NCBI RefSeq assembly: GCF_010681825.2
Contig: NZ_CP066776.1
Location: forward strand, 1,736,001 to 1,800,000
Direction: 5' to 3'
Length of the DNA: 64,000 nt
Origin: Sulfuriroseicoccus oceanibius
GTDB taxonomy: Bacteria > Verrucomicrobiota > Verrucomicrobiia > Verrucomicrobiales > SLCJ01
In this document: positions 18,870 through 29,921 of the stretch, piece after piece
How the letters are laid out: every line of letters starts with the position of its first letter
Position numbering within the stretch: position 1 is the first letter of the stretch
Notes under the pieces: generated by a model
What the model was told of the DNA's origin: nothing
Database searches by the model: none
The model's input: only the letters and a program-made list of their open reading frames with translations
Program-made: the position numbers and the translations under genes

Positions 18870-19598
18870 ATGAAACATATCTCAAGCAAAGCCAAAGTGG
18901 CTGCTGCCGTGGTCGCATTGACCGCTGCAGGTTCGGCGAATGCCGCGATCACTCACTGGCTCACACAAGCACAAAGCACGGCGGGCAATGTGACCGCTTC
19001 CAACGCCGGTTGGACCTTCAATGGTTCAGAAGGGTTCTCGTATGACTATGGTGTACTTGATGGGATTGGGGGCGCGCCAGTCGATGGCTCGACGGTTGAG
19101 TACATCTTTAACTTTTCCGACAATGGGGCGTCGGTTGCCATTGGTAGCCTCACCGGATGGAGTCCGGGGAACGAGCGCAATGTGATGAAGCTGGAGCAGT
19201 GGAATAACACAGGCAAGTTTGGTGCCACGATTCAAGGGATTGCCGACTATTCGCTCGCTACGGACTCGATTTTTGGTGAAGACGTGCATGTCGTTTTCCG
19301 CCGCAATAATGACGGAGGAACTATGGACCTGTTCGTGAATGGTGCATTCGTTGAGCAGCATGGTGCGAAAACCAACTGGCGTATGGACGGGGGCGTTGGC
19401 ACACTCGGAGCGAACTGGAACAACAACGCCGATTTCGCGACTGGTGATATGTTCGGTGTTGCGTCTTATGACGTGGCGTTGAGCGATGCTGAGATCGGTA
19501 ACCTCTATGCGGCGTATGCCGTGGCGGTTCCTGAGCCGAGCTCCACAGCACTTCTTGGCCTTGGAGGCCTGGCTTTGATCTTGCGTCGCCGCAAGTAA
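18870..19598 (+). CDS. PEP-CTERM exported LamG-like protein, tandem paralog
   Basis: A 242-aa paralog of the previous gene: signal peptide at residues 1-26, the LamG-like body with the same landmarks (THWLTQAQSTAGNVTA, VHVVFRRNNDG, MDLFVNGAFVE, NWRMDGGVGTLG), and the PEP-CTERM tail VPEPSSTALLGLGG...RRRK. The proteins match over their whole length but the intergenic DNA does not, so the duplication is old or selection acts on the coding part only. Confidence 0.83.
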   Translation: MKHISSKAKVAAAVVALTAAGSANAAITHWLTQAQSTAGNVTASNAGWTFNGSEGFSYDYGVLDGIGGAPVDGSTVEYIFNFSDNGASVAIGSLTGWSPGNERNVMKLEQWNNTGKFGATIQGIADYSLATDSIFGEDVHVVFRRNNDGGTMDLFVNGAFVEQHGAKTNWRMDGGVGTLGANWNNNADFATGDMFGVASYDVALSDAEIGNLYAAYAVAVPEPSSTALLGLGGLALILRRRK

Positions 19599-19614
19599 TT
19601 GGAGCTGATTCTCG

Positions 19615-19654
19615 TGCCTCACCTGGTGTTCTGCCGGGTGGGGCATTTTTTTTT
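19615..19654 (+). terminator. Intrinsic terminator after third PEP-CTERM gene
   Basis: A stem of about 12 bp (TGCCTCACCTGG with GCCGGGTGGGGCA, G-T pairs included) followed by nine T. Confidence 0.88.
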
Positions 19655-19853
19655 GGGGAAAGGGTGTAAGAGTTTCGTGATCGAGGCTGTCTGGCGTTGG
19701 CTGGACGAGTTCTGCTTTAATTTTGCAAGTGTGTCGGTTGGTGAGGAATTCACCGATCGCGGCTTCCAAGGATGAGAGCTAGGTGTTGTCCGGCGCCAAA
19801 GCGATGAGGGGTTCTCTTCTGAGGGCTCCACGAGCTAAGAACCTTAATAACAT

Positions 19854-20507
19854 ATGAAAATGAAAACAATTGGCGCGGCTGTCGCGCTTTCGCTCGGTCT
19901 TGCGGGCGCTGCGAATGCGGCGCTGATCAATGCAATTGACTCCGGTGGTAGCGCGGCTCTGGTTAGTACAACCACTGTGTTCCAACAGGGTGACGTGTTG
20001 GACGTGAGTGATGGTGATGTCGGAACGATCGCGGATTACGGGAACAACGGCCAGATCTTCACCAATGACCCAGGCGCTGGTGGTGGCGATTATTTCGCCC
20101 AAGCTGCAGAAGCGATTATTTTCGATATCGATCTGGGAAATACCTACGCTATTGATGCAATTGCGTTCTGGAATCGAGGTCTCTATGGCGGCAACTCCGT
20201 GCGTACCTTTACGGCGACATTCTCGACGGATTCGGTGTTTGGTAATGGAGATGACTCGCAATTGTTTACTTTCAATGCGGCCGAGGGCGTCGGGCCGGAT
20301 CAGCAAGACTTTGATCTGGGGACTTTAGTGAGCAATGCTCAATACGTACAAATTTCGATTACCGACAACTTCTTCGGGGTGAATGGCGCAGCGGGTGGCG
20401 ATCGTGTGAATTTCTCCGAGTTCCAGTTCAATGCAGTGCCTGAGCCTAGCTCGGCGGCACTGCTTGGCCTTGGTGGTCTGGCTATGATCTTGCGTCGCCG
20501 CAAGTAA
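19854..20507 (+). CDS. PEP-CTERM exported protein, discoidin-like body
   Basis: A 217-aa exported protein with a signal peptide at residues 1-22 and a PEP-CTERM tail (VPEPSSAALLGLGG...RRRK). The middle (IIFDIDLGNTYAIDAIAFWNRG, RTFTATFSTDSVFG, YVQISITDNFFG) resembles the F5/8-type C or discoidin beta-sandwich that binds carbohydrate or phospholipid, but the match is partial. Fourth and last in the PEP-CTERM series. Confidence 0.8.
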   Translation: MKMKTIGAAVALSLGLAGAANAALINAIDSGGSAALVSTTTVFQQGDVLDVSDGDVGTIADYGNNGQIFTNDPGAGGGDYFAQAAEAIIFDIDLGNTYAIDAIAFWNRGLYGGNSVRTFTATFSTDSVFGNGDDSQLFTFNAAEGVGPDQQDFDLGTLVSNAQYVQISITDNFFGVNGAAGGDRVNFSEFQFNAVPEPSSAALLGLGGLAMILRRRK

Positions 20508-20536
20508 GCTGGACTTGTACCGGTTTAGATGAACTG

Positions 20537-20570
20537 ATGGCCCGCCGGAAAGTCTGGCGGGTCATTTTTA
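20537..20570 (+). terminator. Intrinsic terminator after fourth PEP-CTERM gene
   Basis: A 12-bp stem (ATGGCCCGCCGG with TCTGGCGGGTCAT minus the loop base) followed by TTTTTA. Confidence 0.85.
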
Positions 20571-20660
20571 TGTTTGGATGATTGGGCGTTGATTCTGAGT
20601 GATATTTGGGTTTTCAGAGAGGGGGCGTTCCGCTAGGAGTGTAGCCTCCCGAATGATTGG

Positions 20661-21209
20661 ATGGCGATGGACGATACGAACCACGATGAGAGCTCTGATT
20701 TTGTGCAGTTGTTGACTGCTCATCAGGGGGACTTGTGGGCGTATGTGATGGCGTTGATGCCGGGGGAGAGTGAGGCGAAGGACGTGGTGCAGCGGGTGAA
20801 CGTGGTGCTTTGGCGCAAGCGGGAGGAGTTTGAGTTGGGGACGAACTTCAAGGCGTGGGCGTTCGCTGTGGCTCGTTTTGAGGTGCTGGCGTACTTGAAG
20901 ACGAAGAAGCGGAGGCGGTGGTTGATGTTCAGTGATGAACTACAGGAGATGATTGCCGAGGAGTTCGTGGACGAACCTGAGACCAGTGAAGAGCGAATGA
21001 TGTATCTACAGGCGTGTATGGCGAAACTGCGCAAACCTGATCAGGAATTGATCAAACATCGGTATTATTCCAGGGAGGGGCTTTCTGTGTATGCAGAGCG
21101 GGTTGGGAAGACTGAATCCGCTCTGTCTGTGAAGTTGTTTCGTCTGCGGGCGGCGTTGCGTAAATGCGTTGAGAAGCAGGAATCTATGGTGAATGGAGGT
21201 GGCTTATGA
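20661..21209 (+). CDS. ECF RNA polymerase sigma factor (Rhodopirellula/Verrucomicrobium type)
   Basis: A 182-aa sigma-70-family ECF factor. Region 2 is at about residues 12-85 (HQGDLWAYVMALMPGESEAKDVVQ, NFKAWAFAVARFEVLAYLK) and region 4 at about 115-170 (ELIKHRYYSREGLSVYAERVGKTESAL). The family is typical of Planctomycetes and Verrucomicrobiota. Its stop overlaps the start of the next gene by four bases (ATGA), the usual arrangement with a FecR/LamG membrane partner that may control it. It stands right after the PEP-CTERM cluster. Confidence 0.9.
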   Translation: MAMDDTNHDESSDFVQLLTAHQGDLWAYVMALMPGESEAKDVVQRVNVVLWRKREEFELGTNFKAWAFAVARFEVLAYLKTKKRRRWLMFSDELQEMIAEEFVDEPETSEERMMYLQACMAKLRKPDQELIKHRYYSREGLSVYAERVGKTESALSVKLFRLRAALRKCVEKQESMVNGGGL

Positions 21210-22804
21210 GTGTGAAGAAGGTGGAGCTTGAGATTCAGGCGTTGTTGGACGGCACACTCAGCGAGGAGGGGTTCGCGCGTTTGCAGCAACAGATGGCGAG
21301 TGATCCTGAGGTGAGGCAGTTGTACTACCGCTATGTCCGCCTACATCAGAGCTTGGAGATGTCCTACGGTGGGGCTCGGGACGTGTTGTCGGTGGGCGAG
21401 GCGCGTCGTCAGCGATTGCAGGCGAGGTATCGTCGGGTGGCCGCGTGGGCGGCTGTTGCCGTGTTGTTAATTGCTGCGGTGGCGTTGCGATCGGTTTATC
21501 TCGGGCCTGAGGAGCGGTTGGCCTATAGGGTGGCTCCGGGCGGGCTATTGGAAGTTCAGCATCCTGCCGGGAGTAGGGCGGGCGCTACAGAGTTGGAGAA
21601 GGGCTCGAAGCTGGAGATTTTGCAGGGAACTGTGGAGCTTGAGCTGGGCAGTGGCGTGATGGGGTGGATTGACGGGCCGGCAGAAATCGAAGTGGTGGAT
21701 GCGGGGTTGGTGAAGATGCCGTACGGAAGTGGTCGTTTTCACGTCAGCGATGGAGCTGAGGGCTTTACTGTGGAAACCGATGAGGTACGGGCGGTGGACT
21801 TGGGGACGGAGTTTGGAGTGGTGGCATGGGCTGACCGACCGGACGAGTTGCATGTCTTTTCTGGAAGAGTTGCGTATGAGATGGAAAGTGGAGCGGCAAG
21901 TGGTGAGGTGGTTGGTGGCCAAGGCGTGCGCTTTCTTGACGATGGCGTGGTGATGATGGATGCCGTTGATGCGGAGTTTAAGCAGGGATTGCCGGACTCA
22001 TTGCGCTATGCGCATTGGTCATTTGATGGCGGGCGTCCGGTAGGGACGTTGGCTACAGAGGAGAACATTCACCATTGGATGGAGAATGGAGGCGGGCAAA
22101 CCTTGGTCGATGGCGTTGAGGGATCCGCACTGGCATTGGGCTCGGATGGCGCTGGGGCGCTGATGACCAATTGGCGCGGAATCGGTGGCGATGCTCCGCG
22201 AAGTGTTGCGTTTTGGGTCAAGCTGCCGTCGGCGGCCCAGCGCAGGGTTGATGGGACATCGGTTTTGCTAGCCTGGGGGCGTCAGCAACCACACATGTCG
22301 TCAACGCGATCGATCAATAGCAAATGGAGTGTCCACTTGGACCACTCCGAAAAACGTGTGCCGACTCTCAATGTGAGCTTCGGTGGCGTTTGGTATCACT
22401 GCCCTCGGGTGATGCTTGAGGATGATCAATGGCACCACGTGGCGATTGTGTACCGTGGTGGCGTGACTGGCAGCGAGATCCCAGAGGTGGACGTGTATTA
22501 CGATGGGCGGATTGCGCCGACGTATTACAGCTTTTACAAGGATATAGAGGTTGATTTGAGTGACGATGGCCGGGTCGTCATTGATACCGAGTCGTTTTCG
22601 CCGCTTCGTATCGGAGGCGGGATGGTGAACCAGTCACCATTTGATGTGACCACTCATCAGGGGGGCTCCCGTTTCACTGGAGACACTCATTTCACCGGAT
22701 GGATCGACGAGTTGTTCATTATCGAGGGGGTAATCGATAAGTACGACGTGTGGCAGATGATGAACGATCATCGCTACCAGCCGGCGGAGCGAGAGGGCCG
22801 CTGA
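21206..22804 (+). CDS. FecR-like / LamG membrane protein, partner of the ECF sigma factor
   Basis: A 532-aa membrane protein. Residues 1-70 are cytoplasmic and resemble the anti-sigma-like N-terminus (VELEIQALLDGTLSEEGFARLQ); a membrane helix follows at about 76-96. Residues 105-255 are FecR-like (LEILQGTVELELGSG, GRFHVSDGAEGF, AVDLGTEFGVV), and about 265-530 form a LamG/concanavalin-like domain (VAFWVKLPSA, WHHVAIVYRGG, GWIDELFIIEGV). It probably senses an extracytoplasmic ligand and controls the sigma factor encoded by the overlapping gene. Confidence 0.88.
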   Translation: MSVKKVELEIQALLDGTLSEEGFARLQQQMASDPEVRQLYYRYVRLHQSLEMSYGGARDVLSVGEARRQRLQARYRRVAAWAAVAVLLIAAVALRSVYLGPEERLAYRVAPGGLLEVQHPAGSRAGATELEKGSKLEILQGTVELELGSGVMGWIDGPAEIEVVDAGLVKMPYGSGRFHVSDGAEGFTVETDEVRAVDLGTEFGVVAWADRPDELHVFSGRVAYEMESGAASGEVVGGQGVRFLDDGVVMMDAVDAEFKQGLPDSLRYAHWSFDGGRPVGTLATEENIHHWMENGGGQTLVDGVEGSALALGSDGAGALMTNWRGIGGDAPRSVAFWVKLPSAAQRRVDGTSVLLAWGRQQPHMSSTRSINSKWSVHLDHSEKRVPTLNVSFGGVWYHCPRVMLEDDQWHHVAIVYRGGVTGSEIPEVDVYYDGRIAPTYYSFYKDIEVDLSDDGRVVIDTESFSPLRIGGGMVNQSPFDVTTHQGGSRFTGDTHFTGWIDELFIIEGVIDKYDVWQMMNDHRYQPAEREGR

Positions 22805-22855
22805 TGGCCCGCTGCCTGATCTGCCTGTGAACGTGAGATACGCTAGATCCCGTGT

Positions 22856-23113
22856 CTAGGAGGCGTGCGAGTCGAGTAGAATCGCGGCATCCGGAACGAG
22901 GACGGGGATTCCTTGTTGATCGGGATAGGCGTGGGTGCCCGCTTCGTTGATCCAGGCGGCTTCGAGTTTGCCGTTGATTTTTACGCCGTCGACTTGGATG
23001 ACCTGCTCCAGCTGTCCGGCGGCGAGGGCCAGGTTGATACGAGCCAAGGTGTCCCCCGATGCGGCGGTGAGCTTGGTGTGGGTGATCGGGCAACGGAGGG
23101 GAAGATCGGACAT
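22856..23113 (-). CDS. Trm112-like small protein
   Basis: An 85-aa protein of the Trm112/COG2835 type: LPLRCPITHTKL at the N-terminus and HAYPDQQGIPVLVPDAAILL at the C-terminus match the family. The usual first CxxC has only its first Cys (C-P-I-T), and no second pair is seen, so zinc binding looks lost. The start at 23113 or 23116 is chosen over a longer frame, which overlaps the divergent gene. Role unknown; Trm112 proteins activate methyltransferases or help in lipid-A-related steps. Confidence 0.68.
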   Translation of the reverse strand: MSDLPLRCPITHTKLTAASGDTLARINLALAAGQLEQVIQVDGVKINGKLEAAWINEAGTHAYPDQQGIPVLVPDAAILLDSHAS

Positions 23114-23195
23114 CATGACAGCGTGAATTGACCCTGCAGGAAACCATGGGAAACGGGTCTTGGCAAATACTCGAATCCGGCTAACCTCTGCGCCG

Positions 23196-23831
23196 ATGAT
23201 TGCTGCCCTTCCAACTTCCGTCCGTCTGGTCTTGTTGCTTTTTCTGTGTGCTGCGATGACATCGTGTGGTTCGACGCGCAAGTTACGCCAACAAGCCGAT
23301 GCGATTGTGGCTCGGGTTGAGTTGCCTGCGCAAAAGGTGGAGCTGCGTGATTTACAGCGGGAGTGCCACCGGCTGGCACAGCATCGATTGCCTTATGTGT
23401 TTGGAGGCGAATCGTTGGGCGAGGGCGGGATGGATTGTTCGGGTACAATACATCATGTGCTGACTCGTGTGGGATTCCGTTATGTGCCGAGGCAGAGCAA
23501 CCACCAGTACCACTGGCTGGCAAAAGCGGGAACATTGAAGAAGGCGTCGCGTCTGGACGAACGTACGCTGCGCAAGATGCGGCCGGGGGATTTGATGTTC
23601 TGGAAAGGGACCTACCGCACAGGCAAGCGGTGGCCGAATGTCTCGCACGTGATGATTTACATGGGGCGCGATCCGAACACCGGCAAGCATTGGATGTTCG
23701 GCGGGCGCGGGCAGTCGGCGTCGGGCCGCAATGGTGGCGGGGTCGACTTTTTCTCGTTCAGTCCACGCGAGGGGGGGCGGCGCAACTCCAAGTTCATCGG
23801 CTTCGGGCGGGTGCCGGGGGTGAAGCGCTGA
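23196..23831 (+). CDS. NlpC/P60 family peptidoglycan hydrolase, lipoprotein
   Basis: A 211-aa probable lipoprotein: a signal peptide with lipobox-like MTSC-G at about residues 22-26. The NlpC/P60 core contains the catalytic Cys in GMDCSG, the His in VSHVMIYMG, and a third polar site near KHWMFGGRG. It would cut peptidoglycan stem peptides at the cell wall. An upstream ATG at 23160 would give a longer N-terminus without a proper signal, so 23196 is preferred. Confidence 0.85.
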   Translation: MIAALPTSVRLVLLLFLCAAMTSCGSTRKLRQQADAIVARVELPAQKVELRDLQRECHRLAQHRLPYVFGGESLGEGGMDCSGTIHHVLTRVGFRYVPRQSNHQYHWLAKAGTLKKASRLDERTLRKMRPGDLMFWKGTYRTGKRWPNVSHVMIYMGRDPNTGKHWMFGGRGQSASGRNGGGVDFFSFSPREGGRRNSKFIGFGRVPGVKR

Positions 23832-23991
23832 GTACCAGTGCCAATTGAACGGGTAATGGCTGAATGGCGGAGAGCCTTTTCGAATGAAGTGGGGCGTGAA
23901 CCATTAGCCTAACGGGCTATCTGAGCTGTGAGCCGCAAAGGACCACTTAACCTACCGATTCAACTCCCCTCGGTGACGCCACCGTGAGTGC

Positions 23992-25983
23992 TCACTTGGT
24001 AGATGCCTGGAATGATGGCTCCTTGGAGTAGATGTCGTAGGAGAATTGTGTCTCGAAGCCGAGAATGCGCGAGTACTTGGTGAAGCCATTGGCGGGATCG
24101 TGAAGGTAGTCCAGGCAGGCCTTCTTTTTCGGGTCTTTGGCGATCAGCGATTCTCCGCAGACGGCGATAAAGACAGGAAGTTGTGCTGCGGTGGCTTGTT
24201 CGTCCACTTTCCGGAGGTCTTTCACGGAGCGCAGGGTATGGATATGTGGGTCGTAGGTCCGCAGACGCTTGACGCTGAAGCCAACGGCAGCGGTGACACG
24301 ATCTTTGATCTCGGGAGTACCGAAGGTAGGGGCGTTGCCGCGAAGCTCAGCCGCGACTTCTCGTAGCGGTTGGCGAGGAACTGCAGCCAAGTGCTCTCGT
24401 TGGGGCTGCGTGGCGATTGCGTAGGCCGTGAGCCATGCGGCGGCTACCAAACTTGAGAGCACCAGAGGAAGGCGTGTGGTGGGCTTTTTGACTGCTGTCA
24501 GCAGAAGCGAGCAGGCGTAGCCGCAAAGCAGAGCAAATGGCAGCAGCGAATAGAGCAGATACCAGGGGAGAGCCGGCGAATCCACCAGCCGGTTGTGAAG
24601 GTAACCAAGAACGGGGCCTGCTGTGAGCGCGGCGATCAGCAAGATTTGGCGGCGGTCGCGGGTGATCAACGCGGAGATGATGCCGAGTCCGACGACCGCG
24701 GGTACGATGCGCCATAACAGACTCTCGACCCATGGGGCTTGGGCGAAGAGTTGGGGTGCCGTGATTCCTGCGTTGAGCTCACCGGAGCGCTCCCATGGTG
24801 GAACTCCGAGCACCAAGTGATGGTAGAAGTCGTTCAGCCATCCCGGAGCGAAGCCGTGGATGAGAGGGTTTTCCAGGTAGTAGAGGAACTGAGGAATCGA
24901 AGGAGCCGCCAGGGGGATAAAGATCGCGGCAGCCGCCAGGTTGGCTGCAAGCAAACGATAGGTCGGTTCCACGAGCTGGGATTTGCTCCGACCGCTCGTC
25001 ACAATCCACGCGAGGGCTGCGAGGTTGAGAGCGACGGCGACGTAGACCGAAGCAAAAAACGATAGCATGAAGCCCGCTTCGGCGATGGCGAAGCCGACCC
25101 AGTAGCGCCGCTTTCCACTGTGCAAGGCGAGGAACAAGCAAACCAGCGCGACCAAGATGAGGAACAGTAGGAGGGAATATCCCCGGATTTCTGTCGAATA
25201 GCGTATGTGCCACGGGCTCAATGCGAGGGTGGCTGCGGCGACAATACCCGCGATCGGGTGAAAGCCCCGCCATCCTATCCACCCGATGAGTAAGACGGTT
25301 CCCAACGAGGCTAGGAAAGGGACGATGCGCGCGGTACGCTCGGAGAAGAAATTGCCGTCGTTTCCCCGGATGGCGTTGTCCGTCTGGATCGTGAGCTTTG
25401 TGAGTGCGCTATTGAGGACGTGATTGGAGCCACCTCGGTTGTAGAAGAGCGTCTTTTCCCACGATGCTGGCTTGAACTTGAGCTCGGCTGCCTCGCCGGC
25501 CACCTTTTGCTTACTGTATTTGCCCCACGAGTAATCCTGGATGGTGACTTCTTCGTCGTTCCAGAAACTGTGGTCCAAGCGCGGAGCACGAGCGAATGCC
25601 GCGATTGCAGTGATCGCGATGAGAGCAACCCACATCGTGATGCGGGTGCTTCTCCGCTCAGCTTTTGAAGTGAGAGGCTCTGTTACCGGAGCGTACCGTG
25701 AGGTCCAGAGTTTGTGGGATGCGGTGAGCAGTGCACCAATGATTGCCGCGGCGGCTGCGGCCCACCAGAGCGTTAGGTCGATGTATTGATCTACAGTTGG
25801 CGGTTGGTCGGCAGCGGTACGCTTGGCCACGGCTTGTTGGAGCTCGTCATTCCAAGGGATGGGGAGCCGAACCATGGCAATGACTCCGGCCACCATCAGC
25901 GCGATGGCAAACGCCCAAAGAATGCGCGCTTTTGGGGCGTTCGGAATGGCGCGTAAGGAGCCGGATAAAGAGGCGGAAGTCAT
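23992..25983 (-). CDS. GT-C family membrane glycosyltransferase
   Basis: A 663-aa membrane protein with a first helix at about residues 20-40 and a cluster of roughly ten more. The loop after the third helix has RLDHSFWNDEEVTIQDY, an acidic motif in the place used by GT-C/PMT-type transferases. A periplasmic C-terminal domain of about 150 residues follows (REVAAELRGNAPTFG and on). Distantly related to the first gene of the window. Donor is probably a polyprenyl-phosphate sugar; acceptor unknown. Confidence 0.78.
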   Translation of the reverse strand: MTSASLSGSLRAIPNAPKARILWAFAIALMVAGVIAMVRLPIPWNDELQQAVAKRTAADQPPTVDQYIDLTLWWAAAAAAIIGALLTASHKLWTSRYAPVTEPLTSKAERRSTRITMWVALIAITAIAAFARAPRLDHSFWNDEEVTIQDYSWGKYSKQKVAGEAAELKFKPASWEKTLFYNRGGSNHVLNSALTKLTIQTDNAIRGNDGNFFSERTARIVPFLASLGTVLLIGWIGWRGFHPIAGIVAAATLALSPWHIRYSTEIRGYSLLLFLILVALVCLFLALHSGKRRYWVGFAIAEAGFMLSFFASVYVAVALNLAALAWIVTSGRSKSQLVEPTYRLLAANLAAAAIFIPLAAPSIPQFLYYLENPLIHGFAPGWLNDFYHHLVLGVPPWERSGELNAGITAPQLFAQAPWVESLLWRIVPAVVGLGIISALITRDRRQILLIAALTAGPVLGYLHNRLVDSPALPWYLLYSLLPFALLCGYACSLLLTAVKKPTTRLPLVLSSLVAAAWLTAYAIATQPQREHLAAVPRQPLREVAAELRGNAPTFGTPEIKDRVTAAVGFSVKRLRTYDPHIHTLRSVKDLRKVDEQATAAQLPVFIAVCGESLIAKDPKKKACLDYLHDPANGFTKYSRILGFETQFSYDIYSKEPSFQASTK

Positions 25984-26096
25984 GACAAGGCGTGAGCTTG
26001 AGAAGATGGGGCTGCCTTGTCAAAGCGTGATCTTAACAGATGGTCAAGAGAATAGACGAAAGATGCTATACGGAATCAGGTGACTGAGTGGATGCG

Positions 26097-26560
26097 CGGA
26101 TTTTTAATCAGACTGGGTTTGGAATGTTCCACCATCGTATGGGCGTTCCACACAGAGTGATTGTGAACAACTTGTCAGGTTTGGGGGAAAGTGGGTGAAA
26201 AATGAGTTGGTTTGCCGTTGATGCGCTTTGGGGCGGAGGTGTGGCGATGAACTGAACGGGGCGATATGCAAGGCTATGTATTATTCTAATAGGGTTGTTT
26301 TAGAATGGATAAGGGATTCTTATCAATGTGCGTAAGTGGTTTGTGGTGAGTTTTTTATAGGGTTTGTTTTAGCCGAGGGGTTTGTGCCTTAGATTGGCTT
26401 CGGCATGTCCTCATTGGCATAAGTCGATGATTATGTGCGGTTCATCAGCTATTCCAGAAGGCGGCGGAGCGGACTTGTGGGCAATTGTTTACCGATTGTG
26501 AATAACTTGAGAACAAGTGTTCAGAAGTAGGTGAAAATCCAGCAAATCAGCGGGTTGTGG
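26097..26560. other. 778-bp intergenic region with DnaA-box-like repeats (possible origin)
   Basis: The region between divergent genes (25984-26761) has no convincing ORF. It holds two related blocks of about 47 bp, 335 bp apart: 26160-26206 and 26495-26541, both ATTGTGAAYAACTTG, about 16 bp, then GTRGGTGAAAA. TGTGAATAA (26497-26505) fits the DnaA-box pattern TGTGNATAA; TGTGAACAA (26162-26170) and TGTGCGTAA (26327-26335) differ by one or two bases. The middle is AT-rich. It might be a replication origin or a promoter region for isocitrate dehydrogenase. Confidence 0.35.
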
Positions 26561-26689
26561 GGCCGGTGATGAAGAAACAAATTCCTGCGGTGGGCAGGGA
26601 ATGCTTGACCTGCTATGGTGTCCACTTTAAATCCCGCCTATCTATTCGTGGGCGCGAATTGGCAGGAATCATTGGCCGCCGGAAATTGA

Positions 26690-28993
<2,304 letters not shown>

Positions 28994-29016
28994 TCGTCGC
29001 ATTGATTGAATCACAG

Positions 29017-29052
29017 GCCGGATCGGGAGCTCTTCCGATCCGGTCTTTTTTT
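29017..29052 (+). terminator. Intrinsic terminator of isocitrate dehydrogenase
   Basis: An 11- to 12-bp stem (GCCGGATCGGG with TCCGATCCGGT) followed by seven T. Confidence 0.88.
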
Positions 29053-29071
29053 ATGGATCGGGAGGTGGGGA

Positions 29072-29104
29072 CAAAAAACGGCCACCGCGTTTCCACGGTG
29101 GCCG
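29072..29104 (-). terminator. Intrinsic terminator of the small lipoprotein pair
   Basis: Read on the minus strand, CGGCCACCG pairs with CGGTGGCCG and is followed by TTTTTTG. It faces the isocitrate dehydrogenase terminator about 20 bp away. Confidence 0.88.
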
Positions 29105-29118
29105 ATTCAAGCATTCGC

Positions 29119-29388
29119 TTAGTAATAATAGTACGGCCGACTGCGATGGTACATCGAGTTGGTCTTGCCGTAGCGGTCGCCGGCGAGGCCGCCGACGGCG
29201 GCTCCGATGGCGGCTCCGCCCCATGAGCTGCCGCCTTTGACGTTGTTGCCGATGACGGCACCGGTGACGCCACCGACCACGGCTCCCGTGTTGCGCCCGC
29301 GCTGGACGTAAGGATCCGGGTGGTAGCACGAGCCCAGCATCGCGCAGGATGCCAGCATCGTGGTTGCGATTAGAATTTTACGTTTCAT
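29119..29388 (-). CDS. Glycine-zipper lipoprotein
   Basis: An 89-aa probable lipoprotein with a lipobox near residues 18-21 (MLGSC) and a glycine-zipper middle (GAVVGGVTGAVIGNN, GGAAIGAAVGGLAGD), as in YMGG-like or SlyB-like outer-membrane lipoproteins. The end is Tyr-rich (PYYYY). Its start overlaps the stop of the EF-hand gene by 4 bp, so the two are co-translated. Confidence 0.82.
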   Translation of the reverse strand: MKRKILIATTMLASCAMLGSCYHPDPYVQRGRNTGAVVGGVTGAVIGNNVKGGSSWGGAAIGAAVGGLAGDRYGKTNSMYHRSRPYYYY

Positions 29389-29834
29389 TGGGATGCTGCG
29401 TTTGAGAGTTTCTCCAGGTCGGTTTTTCCTTCGGCTTTGGCAGCCTTATCAAAGAAGGTCTTCACTTCTTCCTGGCTTAGTTGACCGTCGCCATTGGTGT
29501 CGATTTTCTTGAACAGACTCTTCATCGTCTGCTGCGACTCCCAGAAGGCTTTGGCCTCTTCGGGTGTGATGACACCATCTCCATTGGCATCGACTTTCTT
29601 GAAGCCTTCCTTGGTGGCATCAGAGCCTGAGGCCAGATACTCCTCAAGGGTGACTTTGGAGTCGCCATCCACATCGACGGAGGAGTAGATGGCTTCGAGC
29701 ATGAAGCGGTCGAACTCCTGATAGGAGATGGATTGGTTGCCATCGGTGTCGGCGAGGGCGAAGCCGTCCCTTTTCTCGCACGAGGCGAGTGAGAGCGCGA
29801 GCGATGCGGTCGCCAGAGTGACTAGGTATTTCAT
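29385..29834 (-). CDS. EF-hand lipoprotein with four calcium loops
   Basis: A 149-aa probable lipoprotein (lipobox LASC near residue 19). Four EF-hand loops follow the order DTDGNQSISYQEF, DVDGDSKVTLEEY, DANGDGVITPEEA and DTNGDGQLSQEEV, each with the D-x-D/N-x-D/N-G pattern and a terminal Glu or near it. It probably binds Ca2+ at the cell envelope. The start at 29834 gives the signal peptide; a start 21 bp upstream is possible but less fitting. Confidence 0.88.
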   Translation of the reverse strand: MKYLVTLATASLALSLASCEKRDGFALADTDGNQSISYQEFDRFMLEAIYSSVDVDGDSKVTLEEYLASGSDATKEGFKKVDANGDGVITPEEAKAFWESQQTMKSLFKKIDTNGDGQLSQEEVKTFFDKAAKAEGKTDLEKLSNAASQ

Positions 29835-29921
29835 ACGGCTGATAGATATCCACAATTTGTTAGATTGTTGGCTTAAGTAAGCCCGCCGTGAAGGATGTGG
29901 ATGGCTCCGCGGCAGTACCGA

